This document shows, one piece after another, positions 46,711-55,281 of a DNA stretch of 64,000 bases. The stretch covers positions 10,192-74,191 of the forward strand of contig DAOTTX010000174.1 of assembly GCA_034437515.1 (NCBI GenBank), written 5' to 3'. This stretch comes from DAOTTX01 sp034437515. GTDB taxonomy: Bacteria > Chloroflexota > Anaerolineae > Aggregatilineales > Phototrophicaceae. The translations under genes were made by a program, and so were the position numbers. The number at the start of each line of letters is the position of its first letter. Position 1 is the stretch's first letter. The notes under the pieces were generated by a model that saw nothing but the letters and a program-made list of their open reading frames with translations, searched no databases and was not told where the DNA came from.

Positions 46711-49700
46711 AGTTCACCGACGCACAACACGACGCCATATACACACACGATAAAAATCTAGTCGTCGTCGCCGGGGCGGGGTCGGGCAAGACCCGTGTGC
46801 TGGTCGAACGCTACATGGCGCTGCTCGATTCCAATGCGGATTGGGCGTTGAGCGCGTTAGTCGCAATCACGTTCACTAAAAAGGCCGCCGAAGAGATGCG
46901 CGACCGTGTCCGGCAGGGGTTGGAAGCACGCCTCCACGGCTCCGGCGGTGATCCACGTTGGGCGACCCTGCTCAGCCAGATCGACAGTGCCCGCATTGAT
47001 ACCATTCACGGTCTGTGTGCGGATATTCTGCGGGCGAACGCCGCCCATGCCCGCATTGACCCCGACTTTGAGGTGCTGGACGAGATCGAGGGGGCGGCAC
47101 TGCGTGAGCGCGTGGTCGATGCGGTGTTTGTACAACTGCCGGAAGCACGCCCTCACTTAATTCCCTTGATTCTGGAATACGGCACACGGAGCGTGCGCGA
47201 GGTGCTGATGCAGCCGCAGTTACTCGCCGAACCTCTGGCACCGGTCGAAGCAGATGCACTGTTGCAGTTCTGGCAGGCGACCTGGGAAGCCAGCTTAACG
47301 CAGGCGGTCACGGCGTACATGCGCTTTTGTGAAGCCGAGGGCATCGAACATGATCCGCCGCTAGGGGATAAACTCAGCGAGAAATGGTACGAATTTGTCC
47401 ATCACTATAATTCGCTCGCCACCGCTGGCCCTGACGAGCAACACGCGCTACTCAAGTTAATTGATGAACTGGGGCCACCGGGCAACGCTGGCAGCAAGAA
47501 AAACTGGCTACCGCGTGATGTCAAAGCGGTACGGGGACGCCTCAAGTCGTTTGTTCAGGCGGCGCGAGACATCCTCAAATACGCGGAACCGCCCGGCCTG
47601 CACGATGAACACGCCGCTCAGCTTGTGCCGCTGTGGGTGGAACTTATCAACTGGATGCGTGAGGCTTACATCGAGGCCAAGCAGCGCCGATCTCTGCTTG
47701 ACTTTGACGACCTCGAACGGCTGACCCGCGACCTGCTGACCGAACATGACGAGGTACGGCGGCGCTACCTCGCCAATGAGTTCAAGCATTTGCTCGTGGA
47801 TGAATTCCAGGACACCAATCAAGCCCAATGGGACATCGTGCGCTCGCTGGCGGATGTGGCGACCCCTGGCACGATGTTCGTCGTCGGCGATCAAAAACAG
47901 AGCATTTACGCCTTCCGCGGTGCGGATGTGCGCGTGTTCGGTGAGGTACGGCGTGTCATCGAGGCGAACGCCGGGCGCGAAGTCGAGATGAACGAGTCCT
48001 TCCGCACCCACGCCCGGTTGATGGCGAGTTTTAACGAGGTGTTCGGACAGTTGCTTCGGGTCGAAGATGATGCCGCCGCCTATCAGGTCGCTTTAGAATC
48101 ACCGATGAAGTCCTTCCGTCAAGAAGCACCTTCGAGCGCCCCCGCGCTGGATCTCATCTTGATCGACCAGTACGAACACGATGACGAAGGCCAGCCCATC
48201 CCCGGTGCGGATGGCGAACTGCAAAAGCTCGGCATCGACGACCGCCGCCGCTGGGAAGCCTTAGAACTCGCCGGACGCATCAAGGCGATGATCAGCGACG
48301 GCCTGACGGTTTACGATAAAGAAACAGGGCAGTTGCGCGAGATCGGCTACGGTGATTTCGCTGTGTTGTTCCAGGCACTTTCCAACGTGACGATCTATGA
48401 AACGGCCTTCGAGCAGGCTGGCATCCCCTTCGTGACGGTCGCCGGACGCGGATATTATGACCGTCAGGAAGTGTGGGACTTGCTCAATCTGCTGCGGGCG
48501 GTGCACAACCCGGCGGATAACCTCGCATTGGCGGCGGCGTTACGGTCACCGTTGTTCAGCTTGAGTGACGATGCACTGTTCGCGCTGCGCCTGCAAACCG
48601 ACGTTGATGACAATCTGCTTCCACTGTGGGCGGCACTCGACCAACCCGGCGACCTCGTCCCGCTGGAAGAACTCGAACGGGTCGAGTTTGCGCGCGAGTG
48701 TCTGTATGAATTGCACGCTACCGCCGGGCGAGTGACCATCTCCGAACTACTGCGAGACGCGCTGCGACGCACCGGCTACCTCGCCGTGCTGACCGGCCTG
48801 CCTTACGGCGAACGGCGGCGCGGTAACGTCGAAAAACTGCTGGAAAAAGCACAAACCAGCGGCAAGATTACACTGGGCGCGTTTACGCAATATCTACAGG
48901 ATTTGAGCGCCCGCGAGGCTCGTGAGGGAGACGCCCCGGTTGATGTGACCGGTGCGGTGCAGATGATGAGCGTCCATGCCAGCAAGGGGCTGGAATTTCC
49001 GGTTGTCATCCTCGCTGATGCCAGTTGGTCAATGCGGGGTGGTGCGCGTGATCTGGTCATGTTGGATCAAGATAAGCAGCTTGTGTGTAAAGTCTACGAC
49101 GAAGACGCCGACAAGATGCAGCCCACCTTCGCCTATGACCACGCCGCACAGCAGGCCAAAAAGCACGAGCAGGCCGAACGGCTGCGCTTACTTTACGTCG
49201 CCACCACCCGCGCTCAGGATTATCTGATCGTCAGCGGACACACACAGCAGCGCAAAGGCGAGGAGACATGGAACGCTAGCGGCTGGTTGGACGATCTGCT
49301 TAATGTGCTGGAACTCAAAGACGCCATCACACCGGGGCTGGACACCCATCAGCGGGCCTGGGGTGAGATGACCGTCTACATGCCGTTGAAAATTCCATCG
49401 GCGGAACAACGAGAGGAGCAGACTGGTCCGACCGGTTGGGAGCGTCCGCTGCCGGAAACCACGATCATCGCGCCACCGTTGACACAGCCGGTCGAGCGTG
49501 ACCGGGCGCGGCAGATTCGACACATCGCCGCGACGCAGTTGGTTTACCTGGGTGGGCATGGCTACGCCCGCGACGCCAACGAACGCGCTTACTATGCCGA
49601 CCGTTTCCGGCGACAGGTGCTACAAGATGCGCCCAATCACGTCGCCCCATTGGATCGGCAGCAATCACACCCGCGTCAGATCGGCGAGATGGTACACGAG

Positions 49701-50231
49701 GCGCTGCGACACTGGCAGCTCCCCGGTGATAAGGACGACGCGGCACTCATGGCGATGCTGCGCAGTTATGCGTGGCGGCAGGGCATCACCACCGACCGGG
49801 CGCTAGAAGATGCCGTTAATCAGGCGTACATGCTGTTGTTGGATTTCACCGAGAGCGATATGTGTGCGCGGATCAACCGGGCGGAGGCGGTCTATCGGGA
49901 ACTGCCGTTCGTCTACGAATACGAAAATTATGTCATTCATGGGGTGATTGACGTGCTTTTCCGTTTGCCCGGTGACCGTTGGCTCATCGTAGATTACAAA
50001 ACGGGTGCGGTATCCGCAGACCATGTTAGAATGAGGCGGTATCACTTACAAGTCGGGGTTTATGCGCAGGCGGTCGAAGCACAACTTGGCATCACGCCGG
50101 AGGTCTATCTCCATTACGTGCGCCGTGCGGATTCACACCTGCATGTGCCGGAAAACGAATGGCGAACCGCGCTCAAGACCCGGCTCTCGCAGCGAATTGT
50201 TGAAGTTATTGGGGATGTAAAGTCACGATGA
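46707..50231 (+). CDS. addA: AddA-type ATP-dependent helicase-nuclease
   Basis: A 1,174-aa UvrD/Rep-family helicase with C-terminal nuclease. Motif I is AGAGSGKT (22-29). Later motifs include DFDDLERLTRDLL, the Walker B VDEFQDTNQAQWD, VGDQKQSIYAFRGAD and VHASKGLEFPVVILAD. The nuclease carries GEMVHEALRHW, HGVIDVLFRLPGD and LIVDYKTGAV (Asp, DYK). This is the AddA layout. It pairs with AddB to unwind and resect DNA ends. The start is GTG at 46707, overlapping the preceding stop. The next gene begins in its last codon. Confidence 0.93.
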   Translation: MKFTDAQHDAIYTHDKNLVVVAGAGSGKTRVLVERYMALLDSNADWALSALVAITFTKKAAEEMRDRVRQGLEARLHGSGGDPRWATLLSQIDSARIDTIHGLCADILRANAAHARIDPDFEVLDEIEGAALRERVVDAVFVQLPEARPHLIPLILEYGTRSVREVLMQPQLLAEPLAPVEADALLQFWQATWEASLTQAVTAYMRFCEAEGIEHDPPLGDKLSEKWYEFVHHYNSLATAGPDEQHALLKLIDELGPPGNAGSKKNWLPRDVKAVRGRLKSFVQAARDILKYAEPPGLHDEHAAQLVPLWVELINWMREAYIEAKQRRSLLDFDDLERLTRDLLTEHDEVRRRYLANEFKHLLVDEFQDTNQAQWDIVRSLADVATPGTMFVVGDQKQSIYAFRGADVRVFGEVRRVIEANAGREVEMNESFRTHARLMASFNEVFGQLLRVEDDAAAYQVALESPMKSFRQEAPSSAPALDLILIDQYEHDDEGQPIPGADGELQKLGIDDRRRWEALELAGRIKAMISDGLTVYDKETGQLREIGYGDFAVLFQALSNVTIYETAFEQAGIPFVTVAGRGYYDRQEVWDLLNLLRAVHNPADNLALAAALRSPLFSLSDDALFALRLQTDVDDNLLPLWAALDQPGDLVPLEELERVEFARECLYELHATAGRVTISELLRDALRRTGYLAVLTGLPYGERRRGNVEKLLEKAQTSGKITLGAFTQYLQDLSAREAREGDAPVDVTGAVQMMSVHASKGLEFPVVILADASWSMRGGARDLVMLDQDKQLVCKVYDEDADKMQPTFAYDHAAQQAKKHEQAERLRLLYVATTRAQDYLIVSGHTQQRKGEETWNASGWLDDLLNVLELKDAITPGLDTHQRAWGEMTVYMPLKIPSAEQREEQTGPTGWERPLPETTIIAPPLTQPVERDRARQIRHIAATQLVYLGGHGYARDANERAYYADRFRRQVLQDAPNHVAPLDRQQSHPRQIGEMVHEALRHWQLPGDKDDAALMAMLRSYAWRQGITTDRALEDAVNQAYMLLLDFTESDMCARINRAEAVYRELPFVYEYENYVIHGVIDVLFRLPGDRWLIVDYKTGAVSADHVRMRRYHLQVGVYAQAVEAQLGITPEVYLHYVRRADSHLHVPENEWRTALKTRLSQRIVEVIGDVKSR

Positions 50232-51214
50232 TGCAGCGTTTAACGACACAAATACCCGTCTGGATGCGACCCGACCACCCGATTCTCCGTTATGCACTGG
50301 GCAACCCGAAGCGAGAAATCAGCGCACGCGCCCGTTTTACGCGGCGCTTTGCTTTTATTGCGCTGGTCGCACTGTTGATCCTCAGCGGATATTTGGTCGC
50401 CAATGCCGTGCTTGATGAAAATCCGCTTGACCAGCCCGTCAGCGAGATGCTGATTAACGTGCTGTTCTGGCCGGCTTTTGTGCTACAAGTGATATTGCAA
50501 GTCATTGTCATGGCGATGACCATCAACACCGTCGGTGATGAGAAGCGCCGCCAAACGTGGGAAAGCCTCAAAACGACCGTTTCCGGTGCGTCGTTGGCGC
50601 TGCGTGCGCGTTGGAGCGCGGTGGTTTTTTATCGTGTGGGTGGGTTGCTTGCGGTGTTGGTGTTGGTGCGGCTGGTGCTCATCGGCGGCGTGCTGTTTGA
50701 CCTGACCGCGTTTCGCGGCGAATATCTCAACTATTTGACCGGCAGCATCGAGCCGGATGTGCCGCTGGCAGCGGGAATCATCCTATTGGCGCTGACGATG
50801 ACCGCGAGCCTGTTGCTGCCGTTTACCGGTGTCGCGTTTGATGCGTCGGTTGGGTTGCTGGTCTCGACGCTAGTACAGCAGCGCACGTATGTGGTGCTGG
50901 CGCAGATCGCGCTGACGGCGGTGCGTGTGTTGATCGTCGGGGCATTGCTCATCGGCGTGACGCAGTTCCGTGAGGGCACGCTCACGCCAAGTGCAACCGA
51001 ACTCGGCATCTGGATGCTGTTGTTCGGCTTCGCGGTCATCGGTGATTGGGGGCTGAGCCTGCTTTATCTCGGTTACTACGGCGCGGAAGTGTGGGCGGAA
51101 GTGCCCTATGGCATCTTAATCGGATTGGTGATGTTGGGTTTTGTGGTCGTGCAGGCCGCGCTGACTGACCTGATTATGGCATTGTCGGTACGTCGCGCCG
51201 AACGTAGCGAGTAA
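50228..51214 (+). CDS. Polytopic membrane protein, ABC-2 permease-like
   Basis: A 328-aa protein with about seven membrane helices, starting MMQRLTTQIPVWMRPDHPIL. A short cytoplasmic segment KRRQTWESLKTTVSGASLALRAR after the second helix resembles the coupling motif of ABC-2 permeases, but no ATPase gene is adjacent. It overlaps the addA stop (ATGATG) and so belongs to the same transcription unit. No function is assigned; it may simply be cotranscribed. Confidence 0.7.
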   Translation: MMQRLTTQIPVWMRPDHPILRYALGNPKREISARARFTRRFAFIALVALLILSGYLVANAVLDENPLDQPVSEMLINVLFWPAFVLQVILQVIVMAMTINTVGDEKRRQTWESLKTTVSGASLALRARWSAVVFYRVGGLLAVLVLVRLVLIGGVLFDLTAFRGEYLNYLTGSIEPDVPLAAGIILLALTMTASLLLPFTGVAFDASVGLLVSTLVQQRTYVVLAQIALTAVRVLIVGALLIGVTQFREGTLTPSATELGIWMLLFGFAVIGDWGLSLLYLGYYGAEVWAEVPYGILIGLVMLGFVVVQAALTDLIMALSVRRAERSE

Positions 51215-51324
51215 CGCGGTTACAACGCCTTGTCCGAGATGATGTAAGCGGCGGTCGCGTCACGGATGCGCAGCAACCCTCGGTTTGTTTGAGTCTATTA
51301 AGTCATCATCAGGCGAATTGAGCT

Positions 51325-52152
51325 ATGAAACATTTGCGTAGACTCTGGTTGCTGCTGTCGTTCGTCTTCGTGCTGCTGGCGGTCGCCGGGGGGGTATATC
51401 TCGCGGGGTTGCTCGGCATCCAGCGCGACGAGACGACCCTCACATTACGCCGCACACCGACCGCCGCCGTCGCTCTGCAAGAGTTACAATTGCCGCCGGT
51501 GAACCCGGCAATCGCCGAGTATCTCGAACCGGGCATCGTACCATCCGACCCACAGGTGCCGCCGTTAGGCGCTTACCTGCCGCGCACGGGGAACACGGTC
51601 TTTGACCTGACTGAGCCGACCCTCGCGCCGACTCCGCTGCCGTACCCCACGTCGCCACCGCTGCCCACCCCCGGCGACGATGCGGATGCCGCCGGTACCG
51701 TCATCCCGACCCCCTCATCGTTCACCGAGGACGGCACCCCTCGCACACTGCCTTACAATGTCGAAGACGGCATCAACTGTGCGCCGACCGGCAACCCGGT
51801 CGATGGGGTGTTGACGCAGCGGTATCATCTGTATCACAAGGGGGTCGATGTGGGGGTGCCGCTGGGTACACCGGTGCTGGCAACCCAGAGCGGGCAGGTC
51901 ATCTTCGCGGATTGGAGCGAGATCGGCTATGGTTATCTGGTGATCGTGCAAAGTGGCCCGTTCATCACGTATTACGCGCATAATACATCGTTTAATGTGT
52001 CGGTCGGGCAGTATATCGGGCGTGATAGCATCATCGCGTGGAGCGGTAGCACGGGCAATAGTTCTGGCCCGCATGTGCATTACGAGACGCGCATCAACGA
52101 CATCCCGGTCGATCCGCTGACGTTTGACAATCGTGGTTTTTCTGCGTGCTGA
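51325..52152 (+). CDS. M23 family metallopeptidase (LytM-like), membrane-anchored
   Basis: A 275-aa protein with one N-terminal signal anchor (about residues 7-30), a Pro/Thr-rich linker (APTPLPYPTSPPLPTPG) and a C-terminal M23 domain. Zinc ligands are in HKGVDVG (H-x3-D) and HVHYE (H-x-H), with the expected SGQVIFAD and STGNSSGPHVHYE context. It should act outside the membrane on peptidoglycan peptides as an endopeptidase. The metal site appears intact, unlike many degenerate LytM factors. The gene is separated from the sensor kinase that follows by 48 bases. Confidence 0.92.
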   Translation: MKHLRRLWLLLSFVFVLLAVAGGVYLAGLLGIQRDETTLTLRRTPTAAVALQELQLPPVNPAIAEYLEPGIVPSDPQVPPLGAYLPRTGNTVFDLTEPTLAPTPLPYPTSPPLPTPGDDADAAGTVIPTPSSFTEDGTPRTLPYNVEDGINCAPTGNPVDGVLTQRYHLYHKGVDVGVPLGTPVLATQSGQVIFADWSEIGYGYLVIVQSGPFITYYAHNTSFNVSVGQYIGRDSIIAWSGSTGNSSGPHVHYETRINDIPVDPLTFDNRGFSAC

Positions 52153-52188
52153 AGGGAACTTTAAGCTGCGCAATCCCCGGTTTGCGCC

Positions 52189-52194
52189 TATAAT
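52189..52194 (+). promoter_or_regulatory. Possible -10 element six bases before the sensor kinase start
   Basis: A perfect TATAAT ends six bases before the ATG at 52201 and no ribosome binding site fits between, as expected for a leaderless transcript. No good -35 box is present. Confidence 0.45.
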
Positions 52195-52200
52195 GCCGTT

Positions 52201-54432
52201 ATGACGAACAAACACGACTCCCGGTTTATTTCCCTGCGGTGGCGTTTAATTTCACCGTTGTTCCTTGTGGTGCTGCTGGTGGCGGTTGTCGGTGCCTATG
52301 TGCTGGCGCAGAATGTCTCCGGCGGGTTAGAAGTCTCACAGCAGAATGTGTTGCTGCAAAATGTACGTGCGGTCGCGGATCGCACCGATACGCTTTATGC
52401 CTTCCAACGCGAGGAGGCGCGGCGTGTCGCGTTTACGTCCGGTGTGGCTGCTGCCGTCCGTGAGGGTGATGCGCCAGCCCTGCAAACCCCAGTAGAGAGC
52501 TTGCTGCGCTTAAACAGTCTTGATAGCGTGATCGTCACAGACATCAACGGACGTGAGGTCGTCGGTTTGTTACGTAGTGGTGAGGATTACGCCGTCAGCA
52601 CCGATACTGACCTCGCTCCGCTGCCGATACTGGATGCACTGCGGGCTGGTGATGTCGGCACGGGTTTACTCAACACGGCAAACGGCATTATGTTGTATAC
52701 CGGTGTTCCCATCAGTCAGGCTGGTGTGATCGTCGGTTATGCGCTGGTTGGTCAAACATTGGATAGCGTCTTGACTGACCTGCAAGGCAGCGCCACCGCC
52801 GACCTTACATTTTACGGACCCGACGCCGACATCCTGCAAAGCACGTTGATCTCGACGGACGACCTGCCATCGTTAGCTATCTCGCCAGATTTATTCACGC
52901 AGGCGACCACCGGCGATGGGCAAATCCCCACGCGAACGGTCACACTGCGCCAGGTGCCTTACCAGTCCGCCTATCAACCGTTTGCATTTGGCGATCAGAC
53001 GTTGGGCGTGGTCGCCGTGCTTTTGCCTGACGATCTGCCGTTCATCACTGAGACAGGCCGCCAACTGACCGCCATTTTCGCCGCGCTGCTGGCAGGTGCG
53101 GTGGTGACCGTTGCATACATAGGCATCAGCCGCGTCACCACCCGGTCAGCACAAGTTACACAGGTGGCGGCGGCGCTCCAACGTGGGGAGCATGACGCTC
53201 GTACCGCCATGCAGCCCACCGATGAGATCAGCGCCACCGGGCACGCCTTAGATCGCTACGCGGAGAGCGTGCAGGCGCAGCAAGACCAGTTACAGCACGG
53301 GCTGCGGCGTCAGCGGCGAGAACTCAACCATCTGGTAATGGTGATTGACACCCTGCCCGGCGGGGTGGTCGTGCAGGACTCACAGGGGCGCGTGGTCGTG
53401 ATAAACGACACGGCGCGGCAGTTGCTCGGCTCCCATCGGATCTTTCGCAGTTCCGGGTTGCACGAACTGGCATCTGTGGTCGCCGCGCAGCTTGGCCCCG
53501 CGTTGATGCCGGGGTTATACACGTTGGGTGCGCCGCAGCGTCTCGCGCTTGATGAACGGATGCTCAGCGCCCAGGCCGCAGCGGTCATGTCGATGAACGA
53601 TCAGCGCATCGGCACGGTGATTTTGCTGCGAGACATCACCGACGAGGTACGGCTGGAGCGCGAACGTGAACTCATGCTCATCCGGTTAGCGCGTGATATT
53701 CAGCAACCGTTGGCGCTGTTGGGGCGGGCGGGTAGCACCAGTGACTCGTCGCTGGTGAATGTGTTTGCACGCGAGGTCACCCGGCAGTCGGTCGCGTTGC
53801 AAAAGATGATTATGGATATGCGTGAGCTGGCGCATGTGGATCTGGTCAGTTTAAAACGGCGGCAGCGGGCGCTCCGCTTGGAGACGCTGTTGTGGGCGGT
53901 GGCGAACGAGTGGCGGCAGATTGCACAGGCCAATAGCCTGACACTGCATGTGGTGTTCGAGCAAAAAGGGCTGTATATCCTCGGTGATGAAAAGCGGTTG
54001 CGCTGGGCCATCGGCAACATCGTGGATAACGCGATTAAGTACAACGTCCCCGGCGGGGCGCTCACGCTGGAAATCAACGGCGAGCAGGGGGGTATGGCCT
54101 CGCTGCGCGTGCGTGATAACGGCGTCGGCCTGAGCAAGCAAGATCGGCAAAACGCCTTCTTGCGTTTCTACCGGGGCACACCGACCACTACCGACGGTGA
54201 GGTGATCCGTGCGCCGGGGATGGGGCAGGGGCTATATATCGCCCGGCAGATCGTCGAAGGGCACGGCGGCGCGGTCAAGCTCAAGAGTGCGCCGGGTGTG
54301 GGGACGGCGGTTTACTTCTCGCTGCCGCTGACCGCGCCCGTTCGTTTGGAGCTACCCCAGTTCCAGGCGGATATGGAAGGCGAAACCGTGCAGCTCCCCG
54401 TGAGTTTGCTAGCGGAACTCGACCGCGATTAG
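52201..54432 (+). CDS. Membrane sensor kinase lacking the phosphoacceptor histidine
   Basis: A 743-aa protein: membrane helix at about 17-37, an extracytoplasmic sensor of roughly 240 residues, a second helix near 285-305, a HAMP-like linker, a PAS domain (VIDTLPGGVVVQDSQGRVVVIN) and a HATPase. The ATP lid is normal (DNAIKYN, RDNGVGLS, GMGQGLYIA). The H-box reads LARDIQQPLALLG where SHELRTPL is usual, so the histidine is Arg498. It may bind ATP but should not autophosphorylate at that site. Its stop overlaps the convergent cytochrome gene by two bases. It could be a modulator of another kinase. Confidence 0.88.
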   Translation: MTNKHDSRFISLRWRLISPLFLVVLLVAVVGAYVLAQNVSGGLEVSQQNVLLQNVRAVADRTDTLYAFQREEARRVAFTSGVAAAVREGDAPALQTPVESLLRLNSLDSVIVTDINGREVVGLLRSGEDYAVSTDTDLAPLPILDALRAGDVGTGLLNTANGIMLYTGVPISQAGVIVGYALVGQTLDSVLTDLQGSATADLTFYGPDADILQSTLISTDDLPSLAISPDLFTQATTGDGQIPTRTVTLRQVPYQSAYQPFAFGDQTLGVVAVLLPDDLPFITETGRQLTAIFAALLAGAVVTVAYIGISRVTTRSAQVTQVAAALQRGEHDARTAMQPTDEISATGHALDRYAESVQAQQDQLQHGLRRQRRELNHLVMVIDTLPGGVVVQDSQGRVVVINDTARQLLGSHRIFRSSGLHELASVVAAQLGPALMPGLYTLGAPQRLALDERMLSAQAAAVMSMNDQRIGTVILLRDITDEVRLERERELMLIRLARDIQQPLALLGRAGSTSDSSLVNVFAREVTRQSVALQKMIMDMRELAHVDLVSLKRRQRALRLETLLWAVANEWRQIAQANSLTLHVVFEQKGLYILGDEKRLRWAIGNIVDNAIKYNVPGGALTLEINGEQGGMASLRVRDNGVGLSKQDRQNAFLRFYRGTPTTTDGEVIRAPGMGQGLYIARQIVEGHGGAVKLKSAPGVGTAVYFSLPLTAPVRLELPQFQADMEGETVQLPVSLLAELDRD

Positions 54433-55097
54433 TCCTGCAACGTCATGATGTAGGCGACGAGGTGATAGAGTTCGTCGTCACTGAGGATCTCGCCCCAGTT
54501 CTGCGGCATGATGCCCTCGTTGTAGCCTTCTACAATGTATTCGTTTGAGTTGACGATAGAGTTGTAGATATAGCGTCCCGGCGCGACATCGGGGTTACGC
54601 TCATCGGTACGGTTCGCTAATCCCCAGAAGGCCGGGCCGATCCCGGCGACACCATCCGGCGCGACACTGTGACACTGACTGCACGCCCAGGGGCCGAGGT
54701 TGGTCTCATACGTCTGCTGGAAGATCTGCTCGCCGGTGGCGGGGTCGCCGATCAAACTCACCAACTGCACGATCTGGTCATCCGAACCAGCAGCAGCGGC
54801 GGCTTCTTCGGTCGGTGCTGCGGTGGGCGCGGCTACTGTTGCGGTGGGTGGTATTTCGGTGGGCGTCACGGTGGGTGGTTCTGCGGTGAAGGTCGGTGTC
54901 GGTTCTTCTTCGGTCGGTTCCTCGACAATTTCTTCGATCTCGTCTTCAGCCGGTTCAATAGCGAGTTCTTCCTCAATCTCAGCATCGGCGGTAGCGAGGG
55001 TGTCCGCATCCGGGGCGGGGGTGGCGACGCTGCCGCAGGCGGCGAGGGTGACCATTAAAACGATCAGACTCAGTAAACCAAATAGATTATTTCGCAT
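54429..55097 (-). CDS. Monohaem c-type cytochrome lipoprotein
   Basis: A 222-aa protein with a lipobox LAAC (lipidated Cys21), a long Glu- and Thr/Pro-rich linker (residues 25-105) and a C-terminal cytochrome c domain. Haem binds at CSQCH (139-143) and Met197 in GIMPQNW is the likely axial ligand. It would act as a tethered electron carrier on the outer face of the membrane. No oxidase or reductase genes are adjacent, so the partner is unknown. The three-base convergent overlap of stop codons with the sensor kinase is unusual but coding on both sides is secure. Confidence 0.9.
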   Translation of the reverse strand: MRNNLFGLLSLIVLMVTLAACGSVATPAPDADTLATADAEIEEELAIEPAEDEIEEIVEEPTEEEPTPTFTAEPPTVTPTEIPPTATVAAPTAAPTEEAAAAAGSDDQIVQLVSLIGDPATGEQIFQQTYETNLGPWACSQCHSVAPDGVAGIGPAFWGLANRTDERNPDVAPGRYIYNSIVNSNEYIVEGYNEGIMPQNWGEILSDDELYHLVAYIMTLQD

Positions 55098-55144
55098 AGT
55101 GATGATCTTTCTGTTGGAAATGCAATTCTAGGTATTTGTGAAAG

Positions 55145-55163
55145 CCGGTACATAGTGTACCGG
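55145..55163. repeat. Perfect inverted repeat, possible operator
   Basis: CCGGTACA and TGTACCGG flank a three-base TAG spacer. The element sits between the divergent cytochrome and miaB genes, 48 bases from the cytochrome start and 53 bases before the miaB promoter. It could bind a dimeric regulator or form a hairpin; no T tract follows. Confidence 0.5.
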
Positions 55164-55215
55164 ATGACGATTAATACGACAACGGACAAGCCACCTACCG
55201 CGCTTTAACATCACA

Positions 55216-55244
55216 TTGACGCACCATACCCGTTCCGATACAAT
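55216..55244 (+). promoter_or_regulatory. Sigma-70-type promoter of miaB
   Basis: TTGACG (55216-55221) and TACAAT (55239-55244) are 17 bases apart, and the miaB ATG follows 37 bases later. Confidence 0.75.
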
Positions 55245-55281
55245 ATCCGCATTCGGATGTAGAGTCGAAGTGTAAATTTTT

